A stretch of 64,000 bases of DNA, from NCBI RefSeq assembly GCF_014204865.1, contig NZ_JACHMG010000001.1, forward strand, positions 6,412,501 to 6,476,500. The letters are read 5' to 3'. The notes below the pieces were generated by a model. It was not told the DNA's origin. It was given only the letters and a program-made list of their open reading frames with translations, and made no database searches. The position numbers were made by a program, and so were the translations under genes. Shown here one piece after another: positions 53,469 to 63,326 of this stretch. Within the stretch, counting starts at the first letter, position 1, and each line of letters opens with the position of its first letter. The stretch is from Amycolatopsis jiangsuensis (lineage in GTDB: Bacteria; Actinomycetota; Actinomycetes; Mycobacteriales; Pseudonocardiaceae).

Positions 53469-54329
53469 CCGGTACAGAGCAGGCGCGACACCGAACTGTC
53501 GCTTAAAGGCGTGTGAGAACGCGAAAGGCGAGCTGTACCCCACCCGTCGCGCGATAGCGGGCAACGCTCGTTCACTGTCTCGCAGGAGCTGTGCAGCGGT
53601 CGTCATCCGCCACCAGGTGAGGTACGCCATCGGAGGCCGCCCGGTCAACGCGGTGAAGCGACGTGCCAATGTCGCGCGGGAAAGCCCGACCTCCGCGGCC
53701 AGCTCGGCGAGCTGCCACGGGCGTGCCGGATCGGCGTGCAACGCCTCCAGCGCGGCAGCGATTTCCTTGTCGTGCAGGGCCTTTGGCCACCCGTCCGCGG
53801 AGTTCTCCGCCAGCCACGCCCGGATCAGATAGGCGAGCAGCAGATCGAGCAGGCCGCCCACAGCGGCGTCCCTGCCCGGTCGTGTGCCGTGCACCTCGTT
53901 GCCGAGCAACGAAATCGCCGCGCGCAGTTCGGGATGCGTGCCGATCTCGGCAGGCAGGTGGATCACCTCGGGCAGCGCGGACATCAGGAAATGCGCGCGG
54001 GAACGGTCGAACCGGTACTTCCCGCACAGCACGTCGGTGGTCCCGCCCGGCTGTGCGACCGCGGTCTCGAACGGCACCGCGCGCCGGTCGTCCGGAGTGC
54101 TCGACAGCACGTGCGCGCTGCCGTGCGGGAGCAGCACAGCGTCGCCCGGCCCGAGCCGGACGGGACCGCCCCGCTCGGTCAGCAACCAGCCGGAGCCGCG
54201 CAGGAGCACGTGGAAGCCGGCGCCGGCGTAGGAGGCGAACCGATAGCTCCACTCCGTGCCGACACACATGCGGTTCGACGCCGGCTCGCCGGTGCGCATC
54301 ACCGCGATCGCGTCGCTGAGAAGGTCCAT
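53388..54329 (-). CDS. AraC family transcriptional regulator
   Basis: 313 residues. N-terminal cupin-type sensor (FHVLLRGSGWLLTERGGPVR, GDAVLLPHGSAHVLSS) and two HTHs in the last 100 residues (WQLAELAAEVGLSRATLARR, IARRVGYSSPFAFSHAFKRQ). ATG 54329 lies six bases after TACGCT on the minus strand (leaderless). Divergent from the MBL hydrolase, which it probably controls. Its last 26 codons overlap the 3' end of the acyl-CoA oxidase gene on the other strand. Confidence 0.9.
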   Translation of the reverse strand: MDLLSDAIAVMRTGEPASNRMCVGTEWSYRFASYAGAGFHVLLRGSGWLLTERGGPVRLGPGDAVLLPHGSAHVLSSTPDDRRAVPFETAVAQPGGTTDVLCGKYRFDRSRAHFLMSALPEVIHLPAEIGTHPELRAAISLLGNEVHGTRPGRDAAVGGLLDLLLAYLIRAWLAENSADGWPKALHDKEIAAALEALHADPARPWQLAELAAEVGLSRATLARRFTALTGRPPMAYLTWWRMTTAAQLLRDSERALPAIARRVGYSSPFAFSHAFKRQFGVAPALYRSAVEHGSGEELLRDGEGVDESARVRA

Positions 54330-54382
54330 GGATCCAGCGTAGCGCTCGGTATTGAGACTTTCACGTATCATCCTGCAGCTGC

Positions 54383-54399
54383 GAGACATTCTCCGTCTC
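54383..54399. promoter_or_regulatory. Dyad between AraC and MBL genes
   Basis: GAGAC (54383-54387), seven bases, GTCTC (54395-54399), just upstream of TAGTGT (54412-54417), the putative -10 of the MBL gene. A candidate AraC-family or repressor site; short, so not decisive. Confidence 0.45.
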
Positions 54400-54423
54400 A
54401 TGCTTGCGGCCTAGTGTGCAGGT

Positions 54424-55323
54424 ATGGAGAACATCCGGCTAGGCGCTGTCGAAGTCCGCCGAGTTGTCGAATGGGAAGGCGAGATCGCGCCCGCGAGGGG
54501 CATCGTGCCCAGTCCGCCCGAACTGTGGCGGGACAACGCGTCCCTGCTCGTCCCCGACCACTGGCGTCCGGAGCCGGACCAGTACCACGGCGCCGTGCAG
54601 ACGTGGGTGCTACGCAGCGAGGGCAAGGTGATCCTGGTGGACACCGGAGTCGGGAACGGCCGGGAGCGGCCGCAGATCCCGCTGTTCGACCACTTGCGCA
54701 CCGGTTTCCTCGACCGGCTGGCCGCCGTCGGCGTCCAGCCGGAGGACGTGGACCTGGTGGTCAACACGCACATCCACTACGACCACGTCGGCTGGAACAC
54801 GCGCTGGGACGACGGCTGGGTACCGACGTTCCCCAACGCCACGTACCTCATCCCGCGCGCCGACCAGCACTACTTCGACCCCCGCAACGAGCACCTCCGC
54901 CCGTCCCCGAAAACCGCCTACGACCAGGTGCGGCGTCAGGGCAGCCACCTGGTCTACGGGGACAGCGTCGCCCCCGTGCTGCATCGGGCGACGCTGTGGG
55001 AAGACGGCTACCGCATCGACCGGAACCTGCTCCTCGAACCCGCGCCCGGCCACACCCCCGGCTCGTCCGTGCTCCGCCTCGACTCCGAAGGCGACCGCGC
55101 CGTGTTCGCCGGAGACCTCCTGCACAGCCCGGTGCAAATCCTGGCCCCGGAACACAACAGCTGCTTCTGCGAAAACCCGGCCCAAGCAGCCACCACCCGC
55201 CGCCGAGTCCTGGAACGCGCCGCCGACGAACGCGAACTAGTCATCCCAGCCCACTTCGCCGGCCCCGGAGCCGCCGAAATCACCCGCGACGGGGCCGGAT
55301 TCGCTGTGAAGGCCTGGGCGTGA
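54424..55323 (+). CDS. MBL-fold metallo-hydrolase (lactonase-like)
   Basis: 299 residues with complete metal motif H116-x-H118-x-D120-H121 (NTHIHYDHVGW), then LEPAPGHTPGSSVL (His), FAGDLLH (bridging Asp) and VIPAHFAG. Family members include AHL lactonases and related hydrolases. Long N-terminal strand pair (residues 1-60) is typical. ATG 54424 comes six bases after TAGTGT, so leaderless. Substrate unknown; control by the divergent AraC protein is likely. Confidence 0.9.
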   Translation: MENIRLGAVEVRRVVEWEGEIAPARGIVPSPPELWRDNASLLVPDHWRPEPDQYHGAVQTWVLRSEGKVILVDTGVGNGRERPQIPLFDHLRTGFLDRLAAVGVQPEDVDLVVNTHIHYDHVGWNTRWDDGWVPTFPNATYLIPRADQHYFDPRNEHLRPSPKTAYDQVRRQGSHLVYGDSVAPVLHRATLWEDGYRIDRNLLLEPAPGHTPGSSVLRLDSEGDRAVFAGDLLHSPVQILAPEHNSCFCENPAQAATTRRRVLERAADERELVIPAHFAGPGAAEITRDGAGFAVKAWA

Positions 55324-55342
55324 GGCGAGGGTAAAACCGCAG

Positions 55343-56017
55343 CTAGGCGTACATGGCCAGCCAGATCGCGATGTAGTGGGACACCGCGGCCAGCACTGTG
55401 CACGCGTGGAAGTACTCGTGGTATCCGAAGGTTTCCGAGTGGTAGTTGGGCCACTTCACCCCGTAGAAGACTGCTCCCAGCGTGTAGAAGAGGCCGCCCA
55501 CGCAGATCAGGACCAAGGCGGCCGCGCCGGCGTGGTGGGCGAGTTCGGGCAGGACGAACACCGCCACCCAGCCCAGTGCGATGTAGATCGGCACGCCCAG
55601 CCAGCGGGGGGCGTGCGGCCAGAGCATCTTCATCGCCACGCCCAGCACCGCGCCACCCCAGACGATGCCCAGGATGACGTATCCGGTGGGCTTCGACATG
55701 GCCAGCAGCGTGAACGGGGTGTAGGTGCCGGCGATGAACAGGAAAATCATCGAGTGGTCGGCGCGTTTCATCCACTTGTACGCGCGCGGGCTCCAGAGCC
55801 GGCGGTGGTACAGCGCGCTCACTCCGAACAAGCCCATGACGGTCAGGCCGTAAATCGACGTGGCCAGTACCGCGACCGGAGACACGGTGGCGGCGGCGAG
55901 GCTGATCAGCGTGGCGGCGCCGGCGAGCGCGCCGAAGAAGGACCAGAAGTGGATGTGGCCCCGCAGCCGGGGCCTGGTGTCCACGGGTGGCAGTGGGGGC
56001 TCGGTCGTCACGCTCAC
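55343..56017 (-). CDS. Hemolysin III/PAQR-family membrane protein
   Basis: 224 residues, seven membrane helices. Family signatures are present: GVSALYHRRLWSPRAYKWMK with DHSMIFLFIAGTYTP, and near the C-terminus FGYHEYFHACTVLAAVSHYI, whose His residues bind zinc in PAQR proteins. In bacteria the function is obscure. GTG 56017 is preferred because TAGCGT (56025-56030 on the minus strand) precedes it by seven bases; GTG 56026 is the longer alternative. Confidence 0.9.
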   Translation of the reverse strand: MSVTTEPPLPPVDTRPRLRGHIHFWSFFGALAGAATLISLAAATVSPVAVLATSIYGLTVMGLFGVSALYHRRLWSPRAYKWMKRADHSMIFLFIAGTYTPFTLLAMSKPTGYVILGIVWGGAVLGVAMKMLWPHAPRWLGVPIYIALGWVAVFVLPELAHHAGAAALVLICVGGLFYTLGAVFYGVKWPNYHSETFGYHEYFHACTVLAAVSHYIAIWLAMYA

Positions 56018-56104
56018 CGAACCCACGCTACGGGACCGTAGGCTTTTCGCCAGCCCCCGTGGTGCGTCACACCCGGATGCCAGGGGTGCGTACGCTCAGC
56101 TGAC

Positions 56105-56881
56105 GTGAGCCTCCGATCATTCCTGTCCGACGTCGTCTACAGCGTCTACGGTCGCCGCCTGATCCAGCAGGCGGCAGGCAAGCATCCGCGGCACATCGCC
56201 ATCATCCTCGATGGGAACCGCCGGTGGGCGCGTGAGGCCGGGCTCGCCGACGTCGCCGACGGGCACCGGGCGGGGGCGAAGAAGATCGCCGACTTCCTGA
56301 GCTGGTGCCGGGAGGCCGAGGTCGAGGTCGTGACCATGTGGCTGCTGTCCACGGACAACCTCAACCGCGATCCGGACGAGCTCACTCCGCTGCTGGGAAC
56401 CATCACCGGTGTCGTCGACGATCTGGCCGCACCCGGCGTGCCCTGGCGGTTGCGCATCGTGGGGGCGCTGGACCTGCTGCCGGCCGAAGTGGCGAAGAAG
56501 CTCACCGAGGCGGCCGAGCGGACCGCGGACCGCGCCGGCATGGAGGTGAACGTCGCGGTCGGCTACGGCGGGCAGCAGGAGATCGCCGATGCCGTGCGCA
56601 AGCTGCTGCTGCACCACGCGGACGAGGGCACCTCCATTCGCGAGCTCGCGAAAATGCTCGACGTGGACCACATCTCCGAGCACCTGTACACCTCCGGCCA
56701 GCCGGATCCGGACCTGATCATCCGCACCTCCGGTGAACAGCGGCTGTCCGGATTCCTGCTGTGGCAGTCGGCGCATTCGGAATTCTGGTTCACCGAGGCC
56801 TATTGGCCCGCATTCCGCCGGGTGGACTTCCTGCGCGCAATGCGTGACTACGCCTGGCGCCACCGCCGGTTCGGCAACTGA
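56105..56881 (+). CDS. cis-Prenyl transferase (UppS/Rv1086-like)
   Basis: 258 residues. Catalytic Asp36 in IAIILDGNRRWA, the substrate region TMWLLSTDNLNRDPDEL, and the C-terminal RTSGEQRLSGFLLWQSAHSE with FTEAYWPAFRRVDFLRA. It adds isopentenyl diphosphate in cis to make polyprenyl diphosphate carriers for cell-wall synthesis. The sequence resembles the short-chain mycobacterial enzyme Rv1086 as well as UppS; product length is not certain. GTG 56105 follows TACGCT by eight bases. Confidence 0.92.
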   Translation: MSLRSFLSDVVYSVYGRRLIQQAAGKHPRHIAIILDGNRRWAREAGLADVADGHRAGAKKIADFLSWCREAEVEVVTMWLLSTDNLNRDPDELTPLLGTITGVVDDLAAPGVPWRLRIVGALDLLPAEVAKKLTEAAERTADRAGMEVNVAVGYGGQQEIADAVRKLLLHHADEGTSIRELAKMLDVDHISEHLYTSGQPDPDLIIRTSGEQRLSGFLLWQSAHSEFWFTEAYWPAFRRVDFLRAMRDYAWRHRRFGN

Positions 56882-57115
56882 ACACACGCCGTTTTCACCA
56901 CGAAACCGTTGGGGCACCGAGACTTGTCGACAGACAAACCCGCCCCGCCGGTCCGGCAATCGGCAAGCGAACCATCCGCCCGCCGCCGACCCGCCGTCGA
57001 TTCGGTACCCGGACCGCTCGTCGGCCGGTAATCGGACGGCCCGTCGACTCGGTAGGCGGACCAGTCGATGGCCGGCGATCGGTCGCCCGCCGACTCGGTA
57101 AATCCGGCAGACGGC
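56882..57115. repeat. Imperfect short repeats between prenyl transferase and terminator
   Basis: Three to four related segments containing GCCGGTAATCGGACGG, GCCGGCGATCGGTCGC and CCGACTCGGTA or CGATTCGGTA. They form a small degenerate array of about 45-50 bp units. No gene was recognised. Confidence 0.45.
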
Positions 57116-57149
57116 GAAAGGCCCCGGAGCCGAAGCTCCGGGGCCTTTC
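57116..57149. terminator. Strong hairpin terminator
   Basis: Perfect 15-bp stem: GAAAGGCCCCGGAGC (57116-57130), loop CGAA, GCTCCGGGGCCTTTC (57135-57149). It lies 11 bp past the stop of the minus-strand gene at 57160 and could also stop plus-strand transcription from the prenyl transferase. Confidence 0.9.
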
Positions 57150-57159
57150 ACTGCCGACC

Positions 57160-57411
57160 TCAGTGGCCGTGGTGCTCCAGCGAGTGGGCAACCAGCGCCG
57201 GGGTCGTGGCGACACCGGTGTAGGCGCCGGCGACCAGGGAAGCGGCGCCGTAGCCCAGCGCGCCGCCGCCTTCGATGAAGGTGGCGTACGCGTCGCCGAA
57301 CGTCGGGTCGGGGGTGCCGGTCGTGTCGTCGGCCGGCGAAGCGAACGCCGTTCCGCCGATCATCATCAGGCCCGCGGCCGCACCAGCGACGATTCCAGCC
57401 TTCTTCAGCAC
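57160..57411 (-). CDS. Small secreted protein of unknown function
   Basis: 83 residues. A clear signal peptide (VLKKAGIVAGAAAGLMMIGG, cleavage after TAFA) leaves about 57 residues: SPADDTTGTPDPTFGDAYAT, then a Gly/Ala-rich hydrophobic stretch and a His-rich end HSLEHHGH. Size resembles chaplins but the family motifs are absent. GTG 57411 has TAGGAG eight bases upstream; GTG 57420 would be too close to it. Followed by a strong terminator. Secreted function unknown. Confidence 0.75.
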   Translation of the reverse strand: MLKKAGIVAGAAAGLMMIGGTAFASPADDTTGTPDPTFGDAYATFIEGGGALGYGAASLVAGAYTGVATTPALVAHSLEHHGH

Positions 57412-57851
57412 TTCGCACACTCCTAAGTTGAACTAACTGGGATCCGGGCACCGAGTGTTCCGGTGGTGTGTCCCGCGGTGAGAAAATTACCTGCAAACGG
57501 CCGATTGCGAATGCCCTGTACTCCCATTGTGTGAGCCTGGACCGGCGGCTTTCACTCGGTCAGGTCCACTCTCCCGTGCGCGAAATGCATTCGACGCGAC
57601 CCCGTGGTAAAAGCTTTCTTCCTGCTATTTTCCATGCACTGGGTGAGAATTCCACTGAATTCATTCGACTGCGCGACCGCCCGATCGAACCACTCGATCA
57701 CTCTGCGTGAGAACGCCTGGCATTCGTGTCGGCCCACCGACGGTGAGATGACGAATCGGCGAATCACCTGTGTGGCTGCCTGCACGATCCGGCGGACGTC
57801 GGTACCGTCCGGAAGAGAGGGCTCGCGTTCCGTGCGGGTTCTCGCGGGAGG
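57412..57851. other. Intergenic region upstream of the phoH leader
   Basis: About 440 bp between the small secreted protein (minus) and the PhoH leader. GC content drops in 57470-57720, with AT-rich words such as GAGAAAATTACC and GTAAAAGCTTTCTTCC. It should contain promoters for both neighbours. No conserved gene was recognised. Confidence 0.45.
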
Positions 57852-57977
57852 CCCTGGTCGTGGCGTTGATCGAGGGGGCGGCTCAGCCGCCCACACGAGG
57901 CACGAGGGGGCCGGCACCCGGCCCCCGTGGCCGCGTGCCCTGACGCATCCGGCGTCGGGGAGTGCGAGCCGCCAGGG
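57852..57977 (+). ncRNA. Candidate structured leader RNA of phoH
   Basis: Nested perfect stems can be drawn: P1 CCCTGG (57852-57857) with CCAGGG (57972-57977); P2 GGGCGGC (57876-57882) with GCCGCCC (57886-57892); P3 GGCACG (57899-57904) with CGTGCC (57934-57939) enclosing GGGGGCCGG (57906-57914) with CCGGCCCCC (57918-57926); P4 GACGC (57942-57946) with GCGTC (57952-57956). This is a closed multi-branch fold 60 bases before the gene. It does not match any riboswitch consensus I could recall. High GC makes chance stems common, so this is tentative. Confidence 0.45.
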
Positions 57978-58037
57978 AGGTGCCCGGCCCAGCGAGTGCG
58001 GGCGTGGGGTGCACACGCCCTCGAGGGAGATGCCGTC

Positions 58038-59429
58038 GTGACTGCGCAGCGTTCACCCCGCAAGGCCTCTGGCCGTTCTTCGACCGGTGCCCCGGCGCCG
58101 GAGAAAGCCTCGATCTCGCCCGAATCCCCGCGCTGCACCTACGTGCTCGACACGTCGGTGCTGCTGTCCGACCCGTGGGCGCTCACCCGGTTCGCCGAAC
58201 ACGCCGTGGTGCTCCCGCTGGTCGTCATCAGTGAACTGGAGGCCAAGCGCCACCACCCGGAGCTGGGGTGGTTCGCCCGGGAGTCGCTCCGCATGCTCGA
58301 CGACCTGCGCCGGCTGCACGGCCGGCTGGACACGCCGGTCCCGGTCGGAGAGCACGGCGGCACGCTGCAGGTGGAGCTGAACCACACGGACCCGTCCGTG
58401 CTCCCGGTGGGCTTCCGCACCGACTCCAACGACCACCGCATCCTCGCCTGCGCGCTCAACCTCGCCGGCGAATGCGAGCAGGTCACGCTGGTGACGAAGG
58501 ACATCCCGCTGCGGGTCAAGGCGGGGGCCGTCGGCCTCGTCGCGGACGAGTACCGCGCCCAGGAGGTCACGCCCTCGGGCTGGACGGGCATGGCGGACGC
58601 GGACGCCCCGCAGGAGCTGATCGACGCGCTTTTCTCCGACGGCTCGGCGGAGCCGGCCGAGTTCGGGCTGCCCGAGCTGGGGGAGCTGCCCTGTCACACC
58701 GGGTTGCGGCTGCTCGCCGGCAGTTCCAGCGCGCTCGCCCGGGTCACCGCGGACAAGCGGGTCCGGCTCGTGCGCGGCGACCGGGAGGCGTTCGGCCTGC
58801 ACGGCCGTTCGGCCGAACAGCGCGTGGCGCTCGACCTGCTGCTCGACTCCGACGTCGGCATCGTCTCCCTCGGCGGCCGCGCCGGCACCGGGAAGTCGGC
58901 GCTGGCGCTGTGCGCGGGCCTGGAGGCGGTGATGGAACGCCGGCAGCACCGCAAGGTCGTGGTGTTCCGGCCGGTCTACGCGGTCGGCGGCCAGGAGCTG
59001 GGCTACCTGCCCGGGTCCGAGAGCGAGAAGATGCAGCCGTGGGCGCAGGCGGTGTTCGACACGCTCGGCGCGCTGGTCAGCCAGGACGTGCTGGACGAGG
59101 TGTTCGACCGCGGCATGCTGGAAGTCCTGCCGCTCACGCACATCCGCGGCCGCTCGCTGCACGATTCGTTCGTGATCGTGGACGAGGCCCAGTCGCTGGA
59201 GCGCAACGTGCTGCTCACGGTGCTCTCCCGGCTCGGCACCGCGTCGCGGGTGGTGCTCACGCACGACGTGGCCCAGCGGGACAACCTCCGCGTCGGCCGG
59301 CACGACGGCGTCTCGGCGGTGATCGAGAAGTTGAAGGGGCACCCGCTGTTCGCGCATGTGACCCTGACCCGCTCCGAACGCTCGCCGATCGCCGCCCTGG
59401 TCACGGAGATGCTGGAGGACCACACCTGA
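58038..59429 (+). CDS. phoH2: PhoH family protein with N-terminal PIN domain (PhoH2)
   Basis: 463 residues. PIN nuclease domain (about 33-165) with acidic residues in [20 protein letters not shown] and TDSNDHRIL; PhoH ATPase domain (from about 265) with Walker [14 protein letters not shown] and Walker [10 protein letters not shown]. PhoH2 proteins are proposed RNA helicase/nucleases related to VapC toxins. No antitoxin-like gene (PhoAT) is seen upstream; the candidate leader RNA occupies that place. GTG 58038 has GAGGGAGA about nine bases upstream. Confidence 0.93.
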   Translation: MTAQRSPRKASGRSSTGAPAPEKASISPESPRCTYVLDTSVLLSDPWALTRFAEHAVVLPLVVISELEAKRHHPELGWFARESLRMLDDLRRLHGRLDTPVPVGEHGGTLQVELNHTDPSVLPVGFRTDSNDHRILACALNLAGECEQVTLVTKDIPLRVKAGAVGLVADEYRAQEVTPSGWTGMADADAPQELIDALFSDGSAEPAEFGLPELGELPCHTGLRLLAGSSSALARVTADKRVRLVRGDREAFGLHGRSAEQRVALDLLLDSDVGIVSLGGRAGTGKSALALCAGLEAVMERRQHRKVVVFRPVYAVGGQELGYLPGSESEKMQPWAQAVFDTLGALVSQDVLDEVFDRGMLEVLPLTHIRGRSLHDSFVIVDEAQSLERNVLLTVLSRLGTASRVVLTHDVAQRDNLRVGRHDGVSAVIEKLKGHPLFAHVTLTRSERSPIAALVTEMLEDHT

Positions 59430-59433
59430 CGTC

Positions 59434-59473
59434 GTGAGTGGCTGGGCCGGTTCTGACCGGCCCAGCCACTCAC
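59434..59473. terminator. Bidirectional terminator between phoH2 and guaB1
   Basis: Perfect 18-bp stem with four-base loop: arm 59434-59451 (begins GTGAGTGGCTGGG) and arm 59456-59473 (ends CCCAGCCACTCAC). It begins five bases after the phoH2 stop and ends six before the guaB1 stop. Confidence 0.92.
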
Positions 59474-59478
59474 GAGGA

Positions 59479-61453
<1,975 letters not shown>

Positions 61454-62154
61454 CGGCAGGACGAAGCGGCGGGTCGGGCGTGCGGGCGGTGCGTTCGTGA
61501 CACGGCGGACGGTGGGGCGGTCGGGACACGACGGACGGTGGGGCGGCGAGTGACGCGGCAGGGCTCTACGGCCGGCTGGTCGGGTACCGCCCCCGCGGCG
61601 AGCTGATCGGGCATGGCCACGGCCGCCCGGTGGACGGATAGGGCCATGGCTGCCCGGTGGACGGATTGAACCCTGTTGACGAGGTCGGACGGCCGTTGCT
61701 GACGCATTGTCCTGGCCGCGGCCGACTGGGTTGACCGGGGAGTCTGGCTGACCTGGTCGGGTCGGCTGTAAACGCGGGGGCCGGTGCTGTGATCAGCCGA
61801 CCCGGGTAGGGAAACGGTGGACGGGCTGACCCAAGAGCAGCTGACCTGGCGGATCGGGCGACCCGGGCGACCGGCAGACACGGCGGATTCGGCAGTTCCG
61901 GGGGGCATGCAGGCGCTGGTGAACCCGGCAGTTCCGGTGGGCCAGGCCCGGCGGGTCGACCTGACCCGGCTCGATCGGACTGGCCCGGTACTCCCGAGCC
62001 CGCGCGCCAGGTAGGCGCGGTGGGACAAGCTTGCCCGGCGGAACGGGCTCGCCCGGTGAACGAGACGTATCCGGATGGCCCGGCAGATCAGGGCGGACCC
62101 GGCGGCCTCGGCGACAGAACTGATCCGGTAGCGCCGGTCGACCGACTCGTCCCG
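61454..62154. other. Long non-coding stretch before the 73-bp array
   Basis: About 700 bp between DUF309 and the array. It holds short degenerate repeats such as GACGGTGGGGCGG (twice near 61510-61545) and GCCCGGTGGACGGAT (near 61625 and 61650). Open frames exist on both strands but have biased composition and no RBS. No gene or RNA was recognised. Confidence 0.5.
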
Positions 62155-62482
62155 TCTCGCTGGACTGGCGGCACTGGTCGACCGGAACCAGCCCGCGCTG
62201 GACTGGCGGCACCGGTCGGCTGGGCCGTTCCGCTGGACTGGCGGCACTGGTCGACCGGAACCAGCCCGCGCTGGACTGGCGGCACCGGTCGGCTGGGCCG
62301 TTCCGCTGGACTGGCGGCACTGGTCGACCGGAACCAGCCCGCGCTGGACTGGCGGCACCGGTCGGCTGGGCCGTTCCGCTGGACTGGCGGCACTGGTCGA
62401 CCGGAACCAGGCCCCACTCGACTGGCGGCACTGGTCGACCGACCCGGCCCCGCTGGACCGGCGGCACCGGTCGACCGGGTCC
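62155..62482. repeat. Tandem array with 73-bp period
   Basis: GCACTGGTCGACCGGAACCA recurs at 62171, 62244, 62317 and 62390, exactly 73 bp apart. Each unit is two related halves of 36-37 bp, both starting CTGGACTGGCGGCAC or close to it. Flanks hold diverged copies. 73 is not a multiple of three, so reading frames rotate and the array is not protein-coding. Confidence 0.92.
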
Positions 62483-62597
62483 CATCCGTCGGCCCGCCGG
62501 CGCCGGGCGGCGGGTTGTCCGGTAGGTCCGGTCGGCGGGTCGGGCTTGGCGCGGGCGGCGTGGCGTGGCGGCGGGGCAGGGGCGTGGCTGTGTCGGC

Positions 62598-63221
62598 TCA
62601 GGCTTCGGGCCAGGTGGTGGACGTTGCCTGTTCCGCGCCGATCGTGGTGCCTTCGCCGTGGCCGGTGTGGACGGTCGTCGTTTCCGGTAGGGCGAAGAGG
62701 CGTTCGCGGATGGAGCGCACGATGGTCGGGTAGTCCGAGTACGACCGGCCGGTCGCGCCGGGGCCGCCGTGGAAGAGCGTGTCGCCGGTGAACAGGACGC
62801 CCAGGTCCGGGCTGTGCAGGCAGACCGCGCCCGGGGCGTGACCGGGGGTGTGCAGCACGGTGAGGTCGGTGCCGGCGACGGTGATCCGCTGTCCGTCGGC
62901 CAGTTCGCCGTCGGGGGCGCGGTCCGGGTGGGTCAGGTCCCAGACGACGCGGTCGTCCGGGTGCAGCAGGATCGGCGCGCCGGTGCGCTCTGCCAGCGCG
63001 GGGGCGGCGTTGACGTGGTCGTTGTGCGCGTGTGTGCAGACGATCGCGCGGACGGCGCGGTCCCCGACCACGTCGGCGATGGCGTCCGCGTCGTGCGCCG
63101 CGTCGATCACGATCACCTCGGTGTCGTCGCCGACGATCCAGACGTTGTTGTCCACGTTCCAGCTGCCGCCGTCGAGCTCGAACACACCCGACGTGACCAG
63201 GTTCTGCACTATGGCCGTCAT
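62598..63221 (-). CDS. MBL-fold hydrolase (Rv2260-like, glyoxalase II type)
   Basis: 207 residues with metal motif H64-A-H66-N-D68-H69 (CTHAHNDHVN), HTPGHAPGAVCL and LFTGDTLFHGG, typical of compact glyoxalase II-like hydrolases. The N-terminus (IVQNLVTSGVFELDGGSWNV) resembles the actinobacterial group that accompanies S-(hydroxymethyl)mycothiol dehydrogenase, suggesting S-formylmycothiol hydrolysis; that dehydrogenase is not in the window. ATG 63221 follows TAGGGT by eight bases on the minus strand. Confidence 0.9.
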   Translation of the reverse strand: MTAIVQNLVTSGVFELDGGSWNVDNNVWIVGDDTEVIVIDAAHDADAIADVVGDRAVRAIVCTHAHNDHVNAAPALAERTGAPILLHPDDRVVWDLTHPDRAPDGELADGQRITVAGTDLTVLHTPGHAPGAVCLHSPDLGVLFTGDTLFHGGPGATGRSYSDYPTIVRSIRERLFALPETTTVHTGHGEGTTIGAEQATSTTWPEA

Positions 63222-63274
63222 GCCTGCCGACCCTAGTGGTCCCCGGGCGGGACAGCAGCCATACCGCCGGTACC

Positions 63275-63303
63275 TACTGTGCAGTATCCTTACCAGAAGT
63301 AAG
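63275..63303. promoter_or_regulatory. Two dyads between the MBL hydrolase and Old Yellow Enzyme genes
   Basis: TACTG-TG-CAGTA (63275-63286) and CTTAC-CAGAA-GTAAG (63289-63303) lie side by side, 24 bp before ATG 63327. They are AT-rich for this genome and resemble sites of HxlR/MarR-type regulators, which often control such reductases. Confidence 0.6.
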
Positions 63304-63326
63304 TTCGCTGCGACGACGGGACCGCG

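Noticed and set aside
57852..57977. ydaO-type c-di-AMP riboswitch
   Set aside because: The conserved GGGGAACC and GACAGCTAACC-like blocks of that class are absent.
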